64,000 nt of DNA from Maribacter_C sp947494565 (GCF_047345415.1 NZ_JBLFEP010000002.1:930001-994000), one strand, 5' to 3'. Counted from the stretch's first letter, positions 36,686-45,442 are shown. Program-made: numbers and translations. Notes: generated by a model not told the origin, from the letters alone.

Positions 36686-37233
36686 TTTGCTTGAAGTTTA
36701 AAGGCTAAATTGACGATGACCTCTTTGGCAATTTTATTGGCAACTATTTTCGGAATTTCGATGTCAAAATCAGAGGGGGTCACCTTGAATGACCCCTTCA
36801 TGATAATCACATCACTCACTTTCTGAACAGACAAGATGGTACGAACATCTTTCTCTTTTTCACGCAATTTCAGTTTCCCATCCACCGTTACTTCGGTAGG
36901 GGTTTCGGATACTTGTGAGTGATTGAAATTGAGAAGGCTTCCTCTAAAAATGGCCTTCGGATACGTTTCAGACTCGATGTAGTTCTCGTTAAAGTGCTCC
37001 TCCATTAGCGAATTTTCAAAATGAAAACCTTTGAGCAAGGCGAGTGAGGCCAATTCTCCGGTATCCGCATTCAAAATTGCGGTAACCGTCGTATTGGTGG
37101 CCTTGACAGGTTCGAAGAGTTCTTCCGAGGCTTCGAATTCGATCTCGCCGTTTTTGTCGATATATTTTGTCTGTGCTTGAAGCTGCACCACTGCCATTGT
37201 GATTACTAGTGCCGATACTAATTTTAGTTTCAT
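36682..37233 (-). CDS. YceI-family periplasmic protein (first copy)
   Basis: A 183-residue YceI protein when started at ATG 37233, which gives a proper signal peptide (LVSALVITMAVVQLQAQ); an upstream in-frame start at 37281 would add an unlikely basic leader. It shows KYIDKNGEIEFEASEELFEPVKATN, the MEEHFNENYIESETYPKAIFR block and a final FKVTPSDFDIEIPKIVANKI. It is predicted to bind a hydrophobic isoprenoid or quinone-like ligand in the periplasm. It is coupled to the following OB-fold gene by a four-base overlap and preceded by the monoheme cytochrome gene after 20 bases. Confidence 0.9.
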   Translation of the reverse strand: MKLKLVSALVITMAVVQLQAQTKYIDKNGEIEFEASEELFEPVKATNTTVTAILNADTGELASLALLKGFHFENSLMEEHFNENYIESETYPKAIFRGSLLNFNHSQVSETPTEVTVDGKLKLREKEKDVRTILSVQKVSDVIIMKGSFKVTPSDFDIEIPKIVANKIAKEVIVNLAFKLQAK

Positions 37234-37253
37234 TGTTTTTATATTTAGTCGTG

Positions 37254-37628
37254 TTATTCTTGAGTGCCGTCTTTGATCCACTGGTCGATAATATCAATGG
37301 TGGCTTGGGGTAATTTACCGGAAGGGGGCATAGCGGCCGGTGTACCATTTGCCCGCGACATGGCCGTAAGAATGCTGTTGGCCCGTGAACTCACCTGACT
37401 GAAATTTATTAAAGCGAAGGGTGCGCCGTTCCTTGTAGGGCTTGAATGACACCCTAGGCAGTTACTGTCTATAATGGACTTTACGTCATTGGAATAGGTG
37501 ACTAAATCACCGTTGTCAGGATTCCCGTCTGGTAAATCCAAGAGGTCACTTTCGCTGTCGTTACTGCAACTTGTAATAGAGATGCTTGCCAAGGCTAGAA
37601 GCACGATGCCTATTTTTCTTGAAATCAT
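37254..37628 (-). CDS. Monoheme c-type cytochrome-like lipoprotein
   Basis: A 124-residue lipoprotein (lipobox SITSC, Cys21) with one heme-attachment motif C57-L-G-C-H61 and a Met in the AMPPSGKLP segment as a likely sixth ligand. The layout SNDVKSIIDSNCLGCH and the final IIDQWIKDGTQE match small planctomycete-type or cytochrome c-like domains of Bacteroidota. It should shuttle single electrons in the periplasm or at the outer membrane. It is the first gene of the nine-gene cluster running to 31928 and faces the LytTR sensor gene across 217 bases. Confidence 0.88.
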   Translation of the reverse strand: MISRKIGIVLLALASISITSCSNDSESDLLDLPDGNPDNGDLVTYSNDVKSIIDSNCLGCHSSPTRNGAPFALINFSQVSSRANSILTAMSRANGTPAAMPPSGKLPQATIDIIDQWIKDGTQE

Positions 37629-37845
37629 AATGTGGATTATTGGTTGAACTTGAGTCCAAAGGAAGAGGGTTTGGGTGAAGAATGACTACAAAAACTACGT
37701 CAGAGGGAAGAATCGGCTGTAAAAGGGAAAAAAGCGGTTTGAATGGAAAATCCATGTTTTTAGGGGTATTCCAGCTGCAAGAGGAAGAATTACCCTTGAA
37801 TTTGGGGCAAATCCGTATCTTGGGTACCGCTAATCAAAAAATGCA

Positions 37846-38949
37846 ATGCGAAAGGATAAAATGTACTTTTTGACATTCTTGTCAATTTCCGCAATCTTTA
37901 TGATCATGGCAAGTATTGCCATTCACTATATCGAGAAAGTCAGTGTCAGTCAAATGCTCGAAACCCAGTTGGAGTATGGAAAGCGGGAAGCGAAAGAACT
38001 AGGTAGTCTGATCAATTGGCAATTGGCCAATGGGGTTGAAAAGGAACAACTCATCAGCGCCATTCAGAAGAGTATAGACAATACCAATCTGGAAACAGGT
38101 TTCGTGAGTATGTTCGACTGGTCGGGCACACACTTGTGCCATCCTGATATCCGGCAGGTGGGTCAACCGGTCAGTCAAGAAACCTCGTTTGTTTCCTCCG
38201 TGGCGGATGATTTGGGCACTGAGGAGTTCTATACCTTATTAAAGGATAGAAATCTATTGAAAGTTACCGATTCGTTGGAAAATACGTCCGAGGTTATTTG
38301 TATGATACCGATTCAAAATTCGGATTGGATTGTTGCCGCCCACGCGAATACCCAGAAAATAGCATTGAAAGCGAATCAACTGAAGAACGACCTGAATACT
38401 ATTTTATTGATTATGGGATTGGTGGTCATTCTATCCTTCATCATCGTGGCTCGTTTGATCGGTAGCAGCTATGAAAAACGATTGGAACTGAAAAATCAAA
38501 AACTGGAGGATGAGGTCATCAATCTCACGAAATTGAACCGAGCAGTTGGGGATTATCAACAAAAGGTAAGTGAGCAACAACCCAAGGTCACAAAAAAGGA
38601 TGACCAAAAATCAAAACGGCGAATACTTACATACGTACGAAATGAATTGTTACCGGTAGCCACTGAAGAGATTGCGCATATTTATACCGAAAGTAACATC
38701 ACGTATGTGGTACGAACCGATGGTCGAAGAACCACGACGAACTTGAGTCTTGATGAATTATTCAGTAATTTGGACAATAGTTTTTTCTTTCGGGCCAACC
38801 GGCAGTTTATTATCGCGATTTCGGCCATTGACAAGATCGTAAAATACGGAAACAACCAACTGAAGATATTGGTCAACCCTGATTCCGCAGTTGATATTAT
38901 CATCAGTAAGAATAGGGCCTCGGAATTCCGGCAGTGGTTAAACCTCTAG
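37846..38949 (+). CDS. Membrane sensor with Cache-like domain and LytTR DNA-binding domain
   Basis: A 367-residue one-component regulator. A first helix (FLTFLSISAIFMIMASIAIHYI) leads to an exported sensor domain of about 150 residues with the Cache-like pattern MFDWSGTHLCHPDIRQVGQP. A second helix (LLIMGLVVILSFIIVARLIG) follows, then a coiled linker and a LytTR domain over the last 105 residues (EEIAHIYTESNITYVVRTDG, FFRANRQFIIAISAI). The Cys-His in the sensor segment could bind heme or a metal, but this is a guess. It is divergent from the cytochrome/YceI cluster, which is its most likely target. Confidence 0.85.
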   Translation: MRKDKMYFLTFLSISAIFMIMASIAIHYIEKVSVSQMLETQLEYGKREAKELGSLINWQLANGVEKEQLISAIQKSIDNTNLETGFVSMFDWSGTHLCHPDIRQVGQPVSQETSFVSSVADDLGTEEFYTLLKDRNLLKVTDSLENTSEVICMIPIQNSDWIVAAHANTQKIALKANQLKNDLNTILLIMGLVVILSFIIVARLIGSSYEKRLELKNQKLEDEVINLTKLNRAVGDYQQKVSEQQPKVTKKDDQKSKRRILTYVRNELLPVATEEIAHIYTESNITYVVRTDGRRTTTNLSLDELFSNLDNSFFFRANRQFIIAISAIDKIVKYGNNQLKILVNPDSAVDIIISKNRASEFRQWLNL

Positions 38950-39002
38950 CGGAAGTCAGTTGATCTTGGGCAATATAAATATCTATCTTAACTCTTTAAT
39001 AT

Positions 39003-39800
39003 ATGACCATTCAATTCAAAATACCGTATCGCTTGTTGGTGCTCATTTTATCCATGGCCCTTTTTTCCTGTAATGAAAAGTCGGAAAAAAAAGCGTCGAA
39101 TCAAGATGCAACAACGAACAATGACGACGGATTCGACCTCATTTTTGATGGAAAGACCTTGGAAGGATGGCATGGGGATCCCAATTACTGGCGTGTAGAA
39201 AACGGCCATCTTGTGGGCGAGGTTACCCCGACCACACCTTTAAAACACAATACTTTTATTATTTGGCAGGGTGGGGAACCCGATGATTTTGAACTTAAGT
39301 TATCCTTTAGAATCGAAGAGACGGGTAATAGTGGAGTGAATTATCGTAGCGAACTCCTTGATACTATTCCGTATGCACTTCGGGGCTATCAAGCCGATAT
39401 TGACGGAAAAATCAGATATACCGGGCAGAATTACGAGGAAAGAAAAAGAACGACTTTGGCATATCGGGGCGAAAAAGTGACAATCCTTTCCCAAGAAGGA
39501 CCCCAAGAGGGTTCACTAAGGGATAACGTAGCCAACAATTGTTGGCAAAGCAGGGATGTAACGGATACATTGGGGGAGTCGGACTCCCTTAAATCGAAAA
39601 TCGGCTTCGAGACTTGGAACGACCTTCATTTGATCGTCAAAGCAAATCATCTGCGGCATTATGTCAATGGGGTCTTGATGAGTGAGGTGTTGGATACCGA
39701 TACGATAAACCGAAAAATGTCGGGCAAACTCGGAATGCAGGTGCATGTTGGGCCTCCAATGAAGGTGACGTACCGAAATATTCGTTTAAAACACCTCTAA
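39003..39800 (+). CDS. DUF1080 (3-keto-disaccharide hydrolase-like) lipoprotein
   Basis: A 265-residue lipoprotein (lipobox LFSC, Cys23) with a concanavalin-like beta-jellyroll of the DUF1080 family. FDLIFDGKTLEGWHGD starts the domain, followed by HNTFIIWQGGEPDDFELKL, NSGVNYRSELLD, and a C-terminal LRHYVNGVLMSEV-DTD block. Members hydrolyse 3-keto-glycosides or bind glycans. It begins 53 bases after the LytTR sensor and converges on the alpha/beta hydrolase gene, five bases away. Confidence 0.85.
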   Translation: MTIQFKIPYRLLVLILSMALFSCNEKSEKKASNQDATTNNDDGFDLIFDGKTLEGWHGDPNYWRVENGHLVGEVTPTTPLKHNTFIIWQGGEPDDFELKLSFRIEETGNSGVNYRSELLDTIPYALRGYQADIDGKIRYTGQNYEERKRTTLAYRGEKVTILSQEGPQEGSLRDNVANNCWQSRDVTDTLGESDSLKSKIGFETWNDLHLIVKANHLRHYVNGVLMSEVLDTDTINRKMSGKLGMQVHVGPPMKVTYRNIRLKHL

Positions 39801-39805
39801 CGGTG

Positions 39806-40657
39806 CTATTGGATCTTGATTTTCGGGTGGGCTTCCAGATAGCCGAGGGATTGTAAAAAGTCATCGGCCAAGGAGACAGTTTCCCTATAGTTTTCAAACT
39901 TGGCGTAATTGAAAAAACCGTGCGATTCCCCTTCAAAAAGATGTAGATCACATCGACTGCCCACTTTTTCCATCACTATGTTGTAGTAACGACTTGTTTC
40001 AACAGGAATCAAATGGTCTTTCGTTCCCAAAAAAAGGAGTGTGGGTGGGGCACCTTGTTTAATATTGTGCAAGGGGGAGAATGTTTTATAGGAATCACCG
40101 ATTCGCTCATGTCCATAGCCGCCCGGACCATTGTCGATTACGGGATTAAATAAGACCAATGCATCGGGGATCGCGGATATCGACAGATCATCCGTGCTTT
40201 CTGAATACCCTTCGATCAAGGCGGTGGCCGCCGCAAGATGGCCTCCGGCAGAACCACCGGCTGCAATGACTTTGTCGGAATCGACCTGGAATTTTTCAGC
40301 ATTGGCCCTTATGTAACGGATAGCCGATTTGGCATCCATGAGCGACTCGAAAGGAGTTGTTCCCTGTCTGCTTTCCACCCTATAATCCGCCAAAAAACAG
40401 ACGATTCCCCGTTGCGCGAAATATTGGGCTTGAGGCTCGAACTGTTTAGTGCTACCTCCTTTCCATCCGCCGCCAAAGAAGAAGACCATGGCCGGGTACT
40501 TTTTTGAACTAGTCATTGTTGCAGGCCGATATACCTCTAGCATCAATTGTACGGTATCGATTTGCTTGTAGGCCAACTTTTCAACTTCTTGGGCCATGCC
40601 TAGCGAAACTGTAAAAGCACTAAGGAGAAAGAAGAGGATATCGTGTTTTTTTATCAT
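39806..40657 (-). CDS. Exported alpha/beta hydrolase (esterase-like)
   Basis: A 283-residue enzyme when started at ATG 40657, giving signal peptide ILFFLLSAFTVSLGMAQ. The upstream in-frame start at 40744 is inside the neighbouring sulfatase leader and is not credible. It has an oxyanion-hole loop FFFGGGWKGG, nucleophile elbow AAGGSAGGHLA, an acid in LGTKDHLIPVE, and a catalytic His in GESHGFFNY. This is the BD-FAE/xylan-esterase-like pattern common in carbohydrate loci, so deacetylation of glycans is plausible. It is divergent from the sulfatase at 40728. Confidence 0.85.
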   Translation of the reverse strand: MIKKHDILFFLLSAFTVSLGMAQEVEKLAYKQIDTVQLMLEVYRPATMTSSKKYPAMVFFFGGGWKGGSTKQFEPQAQYFAQRGIVCFLADYRVESRQGTTPFESLMDAKSAIRYIRANAEKFQVDSDKVIAAGGSAGGHLAAATALIEGYSESTDDLSISAIPDALVLFNPVIDNGPGGYGHERIGDSYKTFSPLHNIKQGAPPTLLFLGTKDHLIPVETSRYYNIVMEKVGSRCDLHLFEGESHGFFNYAKFENYRETVSLADDFLQSLGYLEAHPKIKIQ

Positions 40658-40727
40658 GGATAATACTACTATTTTTAAAGGAATTGGGCCTGATGGGTCT
40701 GTGATGCCCTCTAAAGTATTAAAATTA

Positions 40728-42116
40728 ATGAATCGATACCTCATTTATTTCTCGATAACCCTCTTGGTCTTGAGTTCGTGTGCTGATGAACCCAAAACAC
40801 AAGAAGCCAAAAAGCCCAATATTATCTTTATTCTGACCGATGACCAACGGTTCGACGCGTTGGGCTATGCCGGAAATAGTTGGGCCCACACTCCTGAAAT
40901 GGATGCTTTGGCCAAAGACGGAACCTACTTTAAAAAAGCCATGGTCACCACCCCGATCTGCGCTGCCAGCAGGGCCAGTATTCTAACGGGGTTGTATGAA
41001 CGTACTCATCACTATGACTTTTCAAGTCAAGGCATCGCCCCCGAGTTGATGGAGGTTTCTTATCCTACCATTCTTAAAAACAACGGCTACCGTACTGCTT
41101 TTTATGGAAAATACGGAGTTCGGTATGACGGACTTGACAAACAATTTGATGCCTACGAATCCTATGACCGCAACAATACCTACAATGACAGACGTGGTTA
41201 TTACTACAAAACCTTGGACAATGATACGGTTCATCTAACACGTTATACAGGGCAGAAGGCCATGGATTTTATCAAGAACACCGCTTCCGACCGACCGTTT
41301 TGTTTGTCTTTGAGTTTTAGCGCGCCGCATGCCCATGATTCGGCGGAAGACCAATATTTTTGGCAAGAAGAAGTCGGCACCCTGCACGATACGATCGACA
41401 TGCCGACTCCTGATTTAGGCGAACCGCTCTTTTTCGAGGCCCAACCCAGTTTTGTTCAAGAAGGGTTTAACCGAGTGCGTTGGTATTGGCGTTACGATAC
41501 TCCAGAAAAATACCAGCATAGCCTGAAAGGGTATTATCGAATGATTGCTGGGATCGATCTAGAGATTGGCAAGATCCGACAAGCACTGCACGATAAGGGA
41601 CTTGCTAAAAACACCGTAATCATTCTGATGGGCGATAATGGTTATTTTCTTGGGGAACGCCAATTGGCGGGAAAATGGCTATTATACGATAACTCCATAC
41701 GGGTGCCGTTAATCATATATGACCCCCGGGGGGTAGCGCATCAAGATCGTTCCGAAATGGTTCTGAACATTGATGTACCCGCTACCATACTCGACTTAGC
41801 AGGTTTGCCAAGGCCTCATACTTGGCATGGCCAGAGTCTGATGCCGATGGTCGTCGATAACAAGACGACCGTCAAGAGAGACACGGTGCTGCTAGAGCAC
41901 TTATGGGATTTTGAACATATTCCGCCCAGTGAAGGGGTCCGTACAGAAGACTGGAAGTACTTCAGGTACATCGATCACCCGTTGCATGAGGAATTATATT
42001 ATTTAAAAGAAGATCCGCAGGAAATCGAAAATCTCGCCAAAGACCAGGCCTATGAAGACGTTCTGATGCAGTTAAGAAAAAAATGTGAGGCATTGATAAA
42101 GGAAAAATCCCCATGA
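40728..42116 (+). CDS. Sulfatase lipoprotein
   Basis: A 463-residue type I sulfatase. The start at ATG 40728 is chosen because it yields a lipobox (LVLSSC, Cys18); an earlier in-frame ATG at 40596 overlaps the divergent hydrolase. It carries the metal-site ILTDDQRFDALG and the formylglycine motif C78-A-A-S-R (TPICAASRASILTG). Further on are MGDNGYFLGERQLAGKW, typical of the N-acetylglucosamine-6-sulfatase-like or choline-sulfatase-like S1 families, and EDWKYFRYIDH near the end. It desulfates a glycan at the outer membrane or periplasm; the exact substrate is unknown. Confidence 0.92.
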   Translation: MNRYLIYFSITLLVLSSCADEPKTQEAKKPNIIFILTDDQRFDALGYAGNSWAHTPEMDALAKDGTYFKKAMVTTPICAASRASILTGLYERTHHYDFSSQGIAPELMEVSYPTILKNNGYRTAFYGKYGVRYDGLDKQFDAYESYDRNNTYNDRRGYYYKTLDNDTVHLTRYTGQKAMDFIKNTASDRPFCLSLSFSAPHAHDSAEDQYFWQEEVGTLHDTIDMPTPDLGEPLFFEAQPSFVQEGFNRVRWYWRYDTPEKYQHSLKGYYRMIAGIDLEIGKIRQALHDKGLAKNTVIILMGDNGYFLGERQLAGKWLLYDNSIRVPLIIYDPRGVAHQDRSEMVLNIDVPATILDLAGLPRPHTWHGQSLMPMVVDNKTTVKRDTVLLEHLWDFEHIPPSEGVRTEDWKYFRYIDHPLHEELYYLKEDPQEIENLAKDQAYEDVLMQLRKKCEALIKEKSP

Positions 42117-42618
42117 TAGCATTACATAGGCTTTCGATTGAAAGACGTACTATGGCGAACCGATACTGGTTTTACAAGAAAAAGCCCAGAGCTGGCCTGT
42201 CTGGTGAAAAGGTAGGCTCACGAGGAATTCGAAGGAAACTAAATTTGCCGTATCAACCCTTGCGGCGACAGTTGGATGTAAATATCGATATGGCGTAAAG
42301 GTTGATTTTTTCATCAAAAAAGTGAAAAAATCGACCCTCATCCCCCATTTTTTTAAAAACACACTTCTTCAACGAAAATATCTACTGCCCCTCCCTTTTA
42401 TTTTAGAGACATTTGAACTGTTCTTATTTAAGCAAACTTAATTTCCAGGGGTGCCGTGATTATCTTGAGCTCACGGGTTAAGGGCACATCCTACTGTTGC
42501 TCCAAAACTAGGGTGAGATGATAGGTGTCTTTATTAATGGTTAAATATAGGTGGGCCCCCTGGAATGCTTAAATAGGTGTAAAATAGCTAAAGTATAGAA
42601 GAATCAAACCTACACCAT
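42117..42618. other. Intergenic region between sulfatase and transposase-derived gene
   Basis: No gene is supported. A 61-codon ORF overlapping the sulfatase stop has no family features and strongly basic composition. The region contains the 14-bp imperfect hairpin at 42300-42336 and, near 42545-42560, a GGGCCCCC patch. It may contain an old insertion-sequence end. Confidence 0.45.
42300..42336. repeat. Long inverted repeat (hairpin)
   Basis: GGTTGATTTTTTCA (42300-42313) and TGAAAAAATCGACC (42323-42336) pair over 14 bp with one G-T position and a nine-base loop. No T-tract follows on either strand, so it is not a standard terminator of the sulfatase. It could be a weak terminator or a mobile-element end. 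Confidence 0.45.
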
Positions 42619-43407
42619 ATGGAAAACAAATCGTTAATACTGGAAGATGACGGATATGCCGTCGGAAATCACAACTATGATGATCAACTCAACTTTCAGT
42701 TGGATACCTCCTACTTCCGTGATTTTCAACATTCAAAAAACCATCATGGACTTCTAGCGGAGTTGAAGTATGTTGCCAAAGATTACATTCTTTTTACAAA
42801 AACCTGGTTGTCAAGGTTGATGACGTGGCCCGTGGACCAAGGCTATTCAAAACGGTATCGCCAAGACAAGATTCTCAAGGATTGCTTTATTCAAGGTGAA
42901 ATTCAAGAGAAGCTCAGTACAATAAGAAGTAGGCTTTTATTTGCGAACCTTGATAAGGTGCCAATGGAAAGTCCGGTTATGGGAAGAAAACACTCCAGTA
43001 TCAAAAGCGCCGGTATGTTTCCGCTCAGCGAGGCCGTATTACAATGGGTACAGCAGCAGTCGAATCTCAAGAACCTGATAAAAAAATACCCGAATCTGAA
43101 GAGGAACTCACAAGTTACGACACCTGAACAACTATGGATTGCCGATATCACGTTTACGAATACCCGAGAGGGTAAACGCTACTTTCATATGATTACCGAT
43201 GCGTATACCAATCAGGTAATGGGATATGCCGTATCGGAAGATCTTACTACGGCATCAGCAATCAGAGCGCTAAAGATGGCTTTGGGAAACCGAAAGCACT
43301 ATGGTGACTTGATACATCATTCCAAAAGAGGTATTCATTACTGTATGCATAGGTATATACAGCTTCTCAGGGAGAGCAATGTTAAAATGAGTGCTTCGGA
43401 ATTTTAA
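42619..43407 (+). CDS. Degenerate IS3-family transposase (ORFB-derived)
   Basis: A 262-residue uninterrupted ORF whose last 130 residues match the DDE integrase core of IS3-group ORFB proteins: PEQLWIADITFTN with the first catalytic Asp, the DAYTNQVMGYAVS and ASAIRALKMAL segments, and HHSKRGIHYC. The last normally reads HSDRGxQY, so the second catalytic Asp is replaced by Lys. The frame then ends at KMSASEF, where active copies continue through the catalytic Glu. About the first 70 residues have no transposase likeness. No ORFA or terminal repeats were found. It should not transpose; it is either a decaying fragment or a repurposed protein. Confidence 0.75.
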   Translation: MENKSLILEDDGYAVGNHNYDDQLNFQLDTSYFRDFQHSKNHHGLLAELKYVAKDYILFTKTWLSRLMTWPVDQGYSKRYRQDKILKDCFIQGEIQEKLSTIRSRLLFANLDKVPMESPVMGRKHSSIKSAGMFPLSEAVLQWVQQQSNLKNLIKKYPNLKRNSQVTTPEQLWIADITFTNTREGKRYFHMITDAYTNQVMGYAVSEDLTTASAIRALKMALGNRKHYGDLIHHSKRGIHYCMHRYIQLLRESNVKMSASEF

Positions 43408-43432
43408 GTGTCAAACCAAAACCAGTCCTTTT

Positions 43433-43603
43433 ATGAAAGCATATAACAAATACAGGATAGAGCTGTTAAAAAAATTGACTGTACGGTATCAGACTCTGGT
43501 CGAACGTGCATATAACCTGAGACAAACCGATGAAAGCAAAAGTGATTATTTTACCTATGAAGCGACGAAAATCCTTCAGAAAATCAATTGGTTGGATCTG
43601 TAA
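43433..43603 (+). CDS. Small helical protein, Lacal_2735-like
   Basis: A 56-residue protein starting at ATG 43433 (a longer frame begins at 43391 inside the transposase tail). Its sequence, with LKKLTVRYQTLVERAYNLRQ, then DESKSDYFTYEATKILQKI, resembles the small flavobacterial Lacal_2735 family: two helices with a conserved Y-x2-L-x2-A-x2-L and A-x2-I-L-x2-I pattern. Its function is unknown. The call rests on pattern memory and short length, so it is tentative. Confidence 0.55.
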   Translation: MKAYNKYRIELLKKLTVRYQTLVERAYNLRQTDESKSDYFTYEATKILQKINWLDL

Positions 43604-43849
43604 CCCCGGTGAGTTAGCGCGCATAGCGACATGGGCAGGCTGAAAGTATACCCTTCAAGCGCTATAGGTATCGGATTGTCACTAACCCCTTAAAACCTTT
43701 TGAGGTCAAGATTTCTAAAAACCAAGTTGAGGTTTTCTACTGATCTACTCCTCGGCCAAAGCATTGACCCCACATGTATTGTACCAGTGCTTGCCGAGGA
43801 AAGTAGATTTCCGTATTCTGGGCATTCATTGCGCTAGATTTTGACTATT

Positions 43850-44113
43850 TCACCTGTTGTACAAAAACGGTCGCTCCGAGGCTGTATTTGTTGGTGCTGT
43901 AGTTTTTTTCTTCTGAAAATCGACATGGACGATTTCACCGAAATTTCCTTTTTGTTCGATGGTGTGTACCACCTTTAAGATATTCGTATAATCACTATTC
44001 AAGGTGAAGCTGTAGGTATGTAAACTATTCTCGCCGATATGAAAGAGGTGAGGTTGTTTAAACTCCATCACCTGGGTATTGGTTTTGGTGGCCTCTTGGT
44101 TAATGGTTCGCAA
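43850..44113 (-). CDS. Hypothetical protein fragment
   Basis: An 87-codon open frame with no recognised domain. The segment GENSLHTYSFTLNSDYTNILK looks protein-like. Directly upstream on the same strand (44120-44215) another frame gives a gene-like stretch (QLIRFEYKLALKWIFMPE) that ends in a stop near this ORF's start. This suggests a frameshifted remnant of one longer gene. No promoter or ribosome site is apparent. It may be a pseudogene. Confidence 0.3.
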   Translation of the reverse strand: MRTINQEATKTNTQVMEFKQPHLFHIGENSLHTYSFTLNSDYTNILKVVHTIEQKGNFGEIVHVDFQKKKTTAPTNTASERPFLYNR

Positions 44114-44233
44114 AAGTTTGTTCTGAAAAGGATATGCTTCGTTCTGGCATGAAAATCCATTTCAGTGCTAGTTTGTATTCAAAGCGAATCAGCTGCAAAT
44201 TTTTCTGCTCTTGTAGACGGTTCGTTTATGAAT

Positions 44234-44587
44234 TTAGTAGATACTTTGGCCAAATGTCAAGAGGTTGTTGTCTGGGTCAAGTAAGGCAAATTCCTTTTGC
44301 CCCCAAGGTTTGGTCTGCAATGTTCCATTTGGATGTATCTCGATTTTACTGTCAAGCATGGACTCATATAAACCCTCAACATCGTCGGTTCTAATGTACA
44401 CTTGCCCGTAATTCTCTTTGGGGTCAAGTTCTTTAAATTCAAAAAAATGAATTTCTATTTGATCCTTTTTGACCATTAAATACCCTTCATAGTCTCCTAT
44501 TTCTTGAAAACCCAATTGATTGATGTAATACTTTCTTGAGTTGGATTTGTTGCGCATGGGTAATTTTGGATTAATATCAGTGAGCAT
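44234..44587 (-). CDS. VOC-family (glyoxalase/bleomycin-resistance-like) protein
   Basis: A 117-residue cytoplasmic protein with the VOC fold: an initial INPKLPMRNKSNSRKYYINQLGF segment read as strand-helix-strand, GYLMVKKDQIEIHFFEF, then NYGQVYIRTDDVEGLYESM and the closing KPWGQKEFALLDPDNNLLTFG. His/Glu metal-site candidates occur in IEIHFF and FALLDPD. It is similar to bleomycin-binding proteins but could equally be a metalloenzyme or antidote for another compound. It lies among small same-strand accessory genes. Confidence 0.85.
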   Translation of the reverse strand: MLTDINPKLPMRNKSNSRKYYINQLGFQEIGDYEGYLMVKKDQIEIHFFEFKELDPKENYGQVYIRTDDVEGLYESMLDSKIEIHPNGTLQTKPWGQKEFALLDPDNNLLTFGQSIY

Positions 44588-44956
44588 GGTTCTATTTGTA
44601 AGTTTATACTATTTCGATGTTCAAATTCAGTTTAAAAATATTCCTAAAGTCCAATTTTGTAGTATGCCTAAATGCCCGGCCGAAGGCAAGCGTTTAGTCA
44701 TGAGAGCTATCGATACGCAAGCAATGCATTTTTAGGCTTTGGTATTCATATTCTGGGACTAGTAACACCAAAAAATCAATTCGTAGTGATACTATTTCCA
44801 CGTTTTCGTCGATTTCCCAAGATGATGAATGCATTCCATCTCCATATCCTCAATAAAACAGTGTTTGTCTATGGTTAGTTGCGAGGTTAGGCGACTCATG
44901 TTGCAAACAAAAACTTGCCATAGCGATTAATTCTAGTTTTGGTTTTGCTTCGTTTT
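44588..44956. other. Intergenic region between two VOC genes
   Basis: No gene is supported. It is G+C-poor DNA with a GTTAGGC near 44886 resembling one half of the cassette-type spacer repeats seen further right. Short ORFs on both strands lack start context. Confidence 0.4.
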
Positions 44957-45388
44957 TTAGTGTATTGTTTGAAGATAATTTACCATCCATTGCACCCCGA
45001 ATTTATCTGTAAATGTCCCAAAGTACGCTCCCCAAAATGTATCGGCTAGTGGCGCTGTTACTGTTCCACCCGATGAAAGCCCATTAAATAGTTTAATAGC
45101 TTCTTCTCTACTCTCTGGACTAATGGATATGTAATAATTAGTTCCAAAGGTTAGCGATTGCCCCATCGATTCAAGTGCATCTGTCCCCATAAGGAAATTC
45201 CCGGGCCCTATGGGTAAACCAACATGCATTACCTTTCGCTTGTCGACTTCCGACATTGATTCATTATCAGGCATATCCCCAAAGCGTCGTATTCCACCAA
45301 CGAATTCAACGCCAAATACCGATTTGTAAAAATTAAATGCTTCTTCAGTATCACCCATAAAGCTTAAATATGTATTGATTGCTGCCAT
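44957..45388 (-). CDS. PhnB-like VOC-family protein
   Basis: A 143-residue protein of the PhnB/3-demethylubiquinone-methyltransferase-like VOC group: INTYLSFMGDTEEAFNFYKSVFG at the start, then HVGLPIGPGNFLMGTDA, TNYYISISPESREEAIKLFN and the C-terminal DTFWGAYFGTFTDKFGVQWMVN. The family is widespread and of uncertain function; some members bind antibiotics. It is a typical single-gene accessory unit on the minus strand. Confidence 0.88.
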   Translation of the reverse strand: MAAINTYLSFMGDTEEAFNFYKSVFGVEFVGGIRRFGDMPDNESMSEVDKRKVMHVGLPIGPGNFLMGTDALESMGQSLTFGTNYYISISPESREEAIKLFNGLSSGGTVTAPLADTFWGAYFGTFTDKFGVQWMVNYLQTIH

Positions 45389-45442
45389 ATTTTAGTTTTT
45401 CAGAAATTGATTATTCTTAATCTTTTTAGTATTGAAGCGCAG

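Noticed and set aside
42113..42298. 61-codon ORF overlapping the sulfatase stop by ATGA
   Set aside because: Basic, low-complexity-like sequence with no family pattern, no downstream partner and no support beyond the overlap.
44588..44956. Short ORFs on both strands between the two VOC genes
   Set aside because: All are under 70 codons with no ribosome site or family match.
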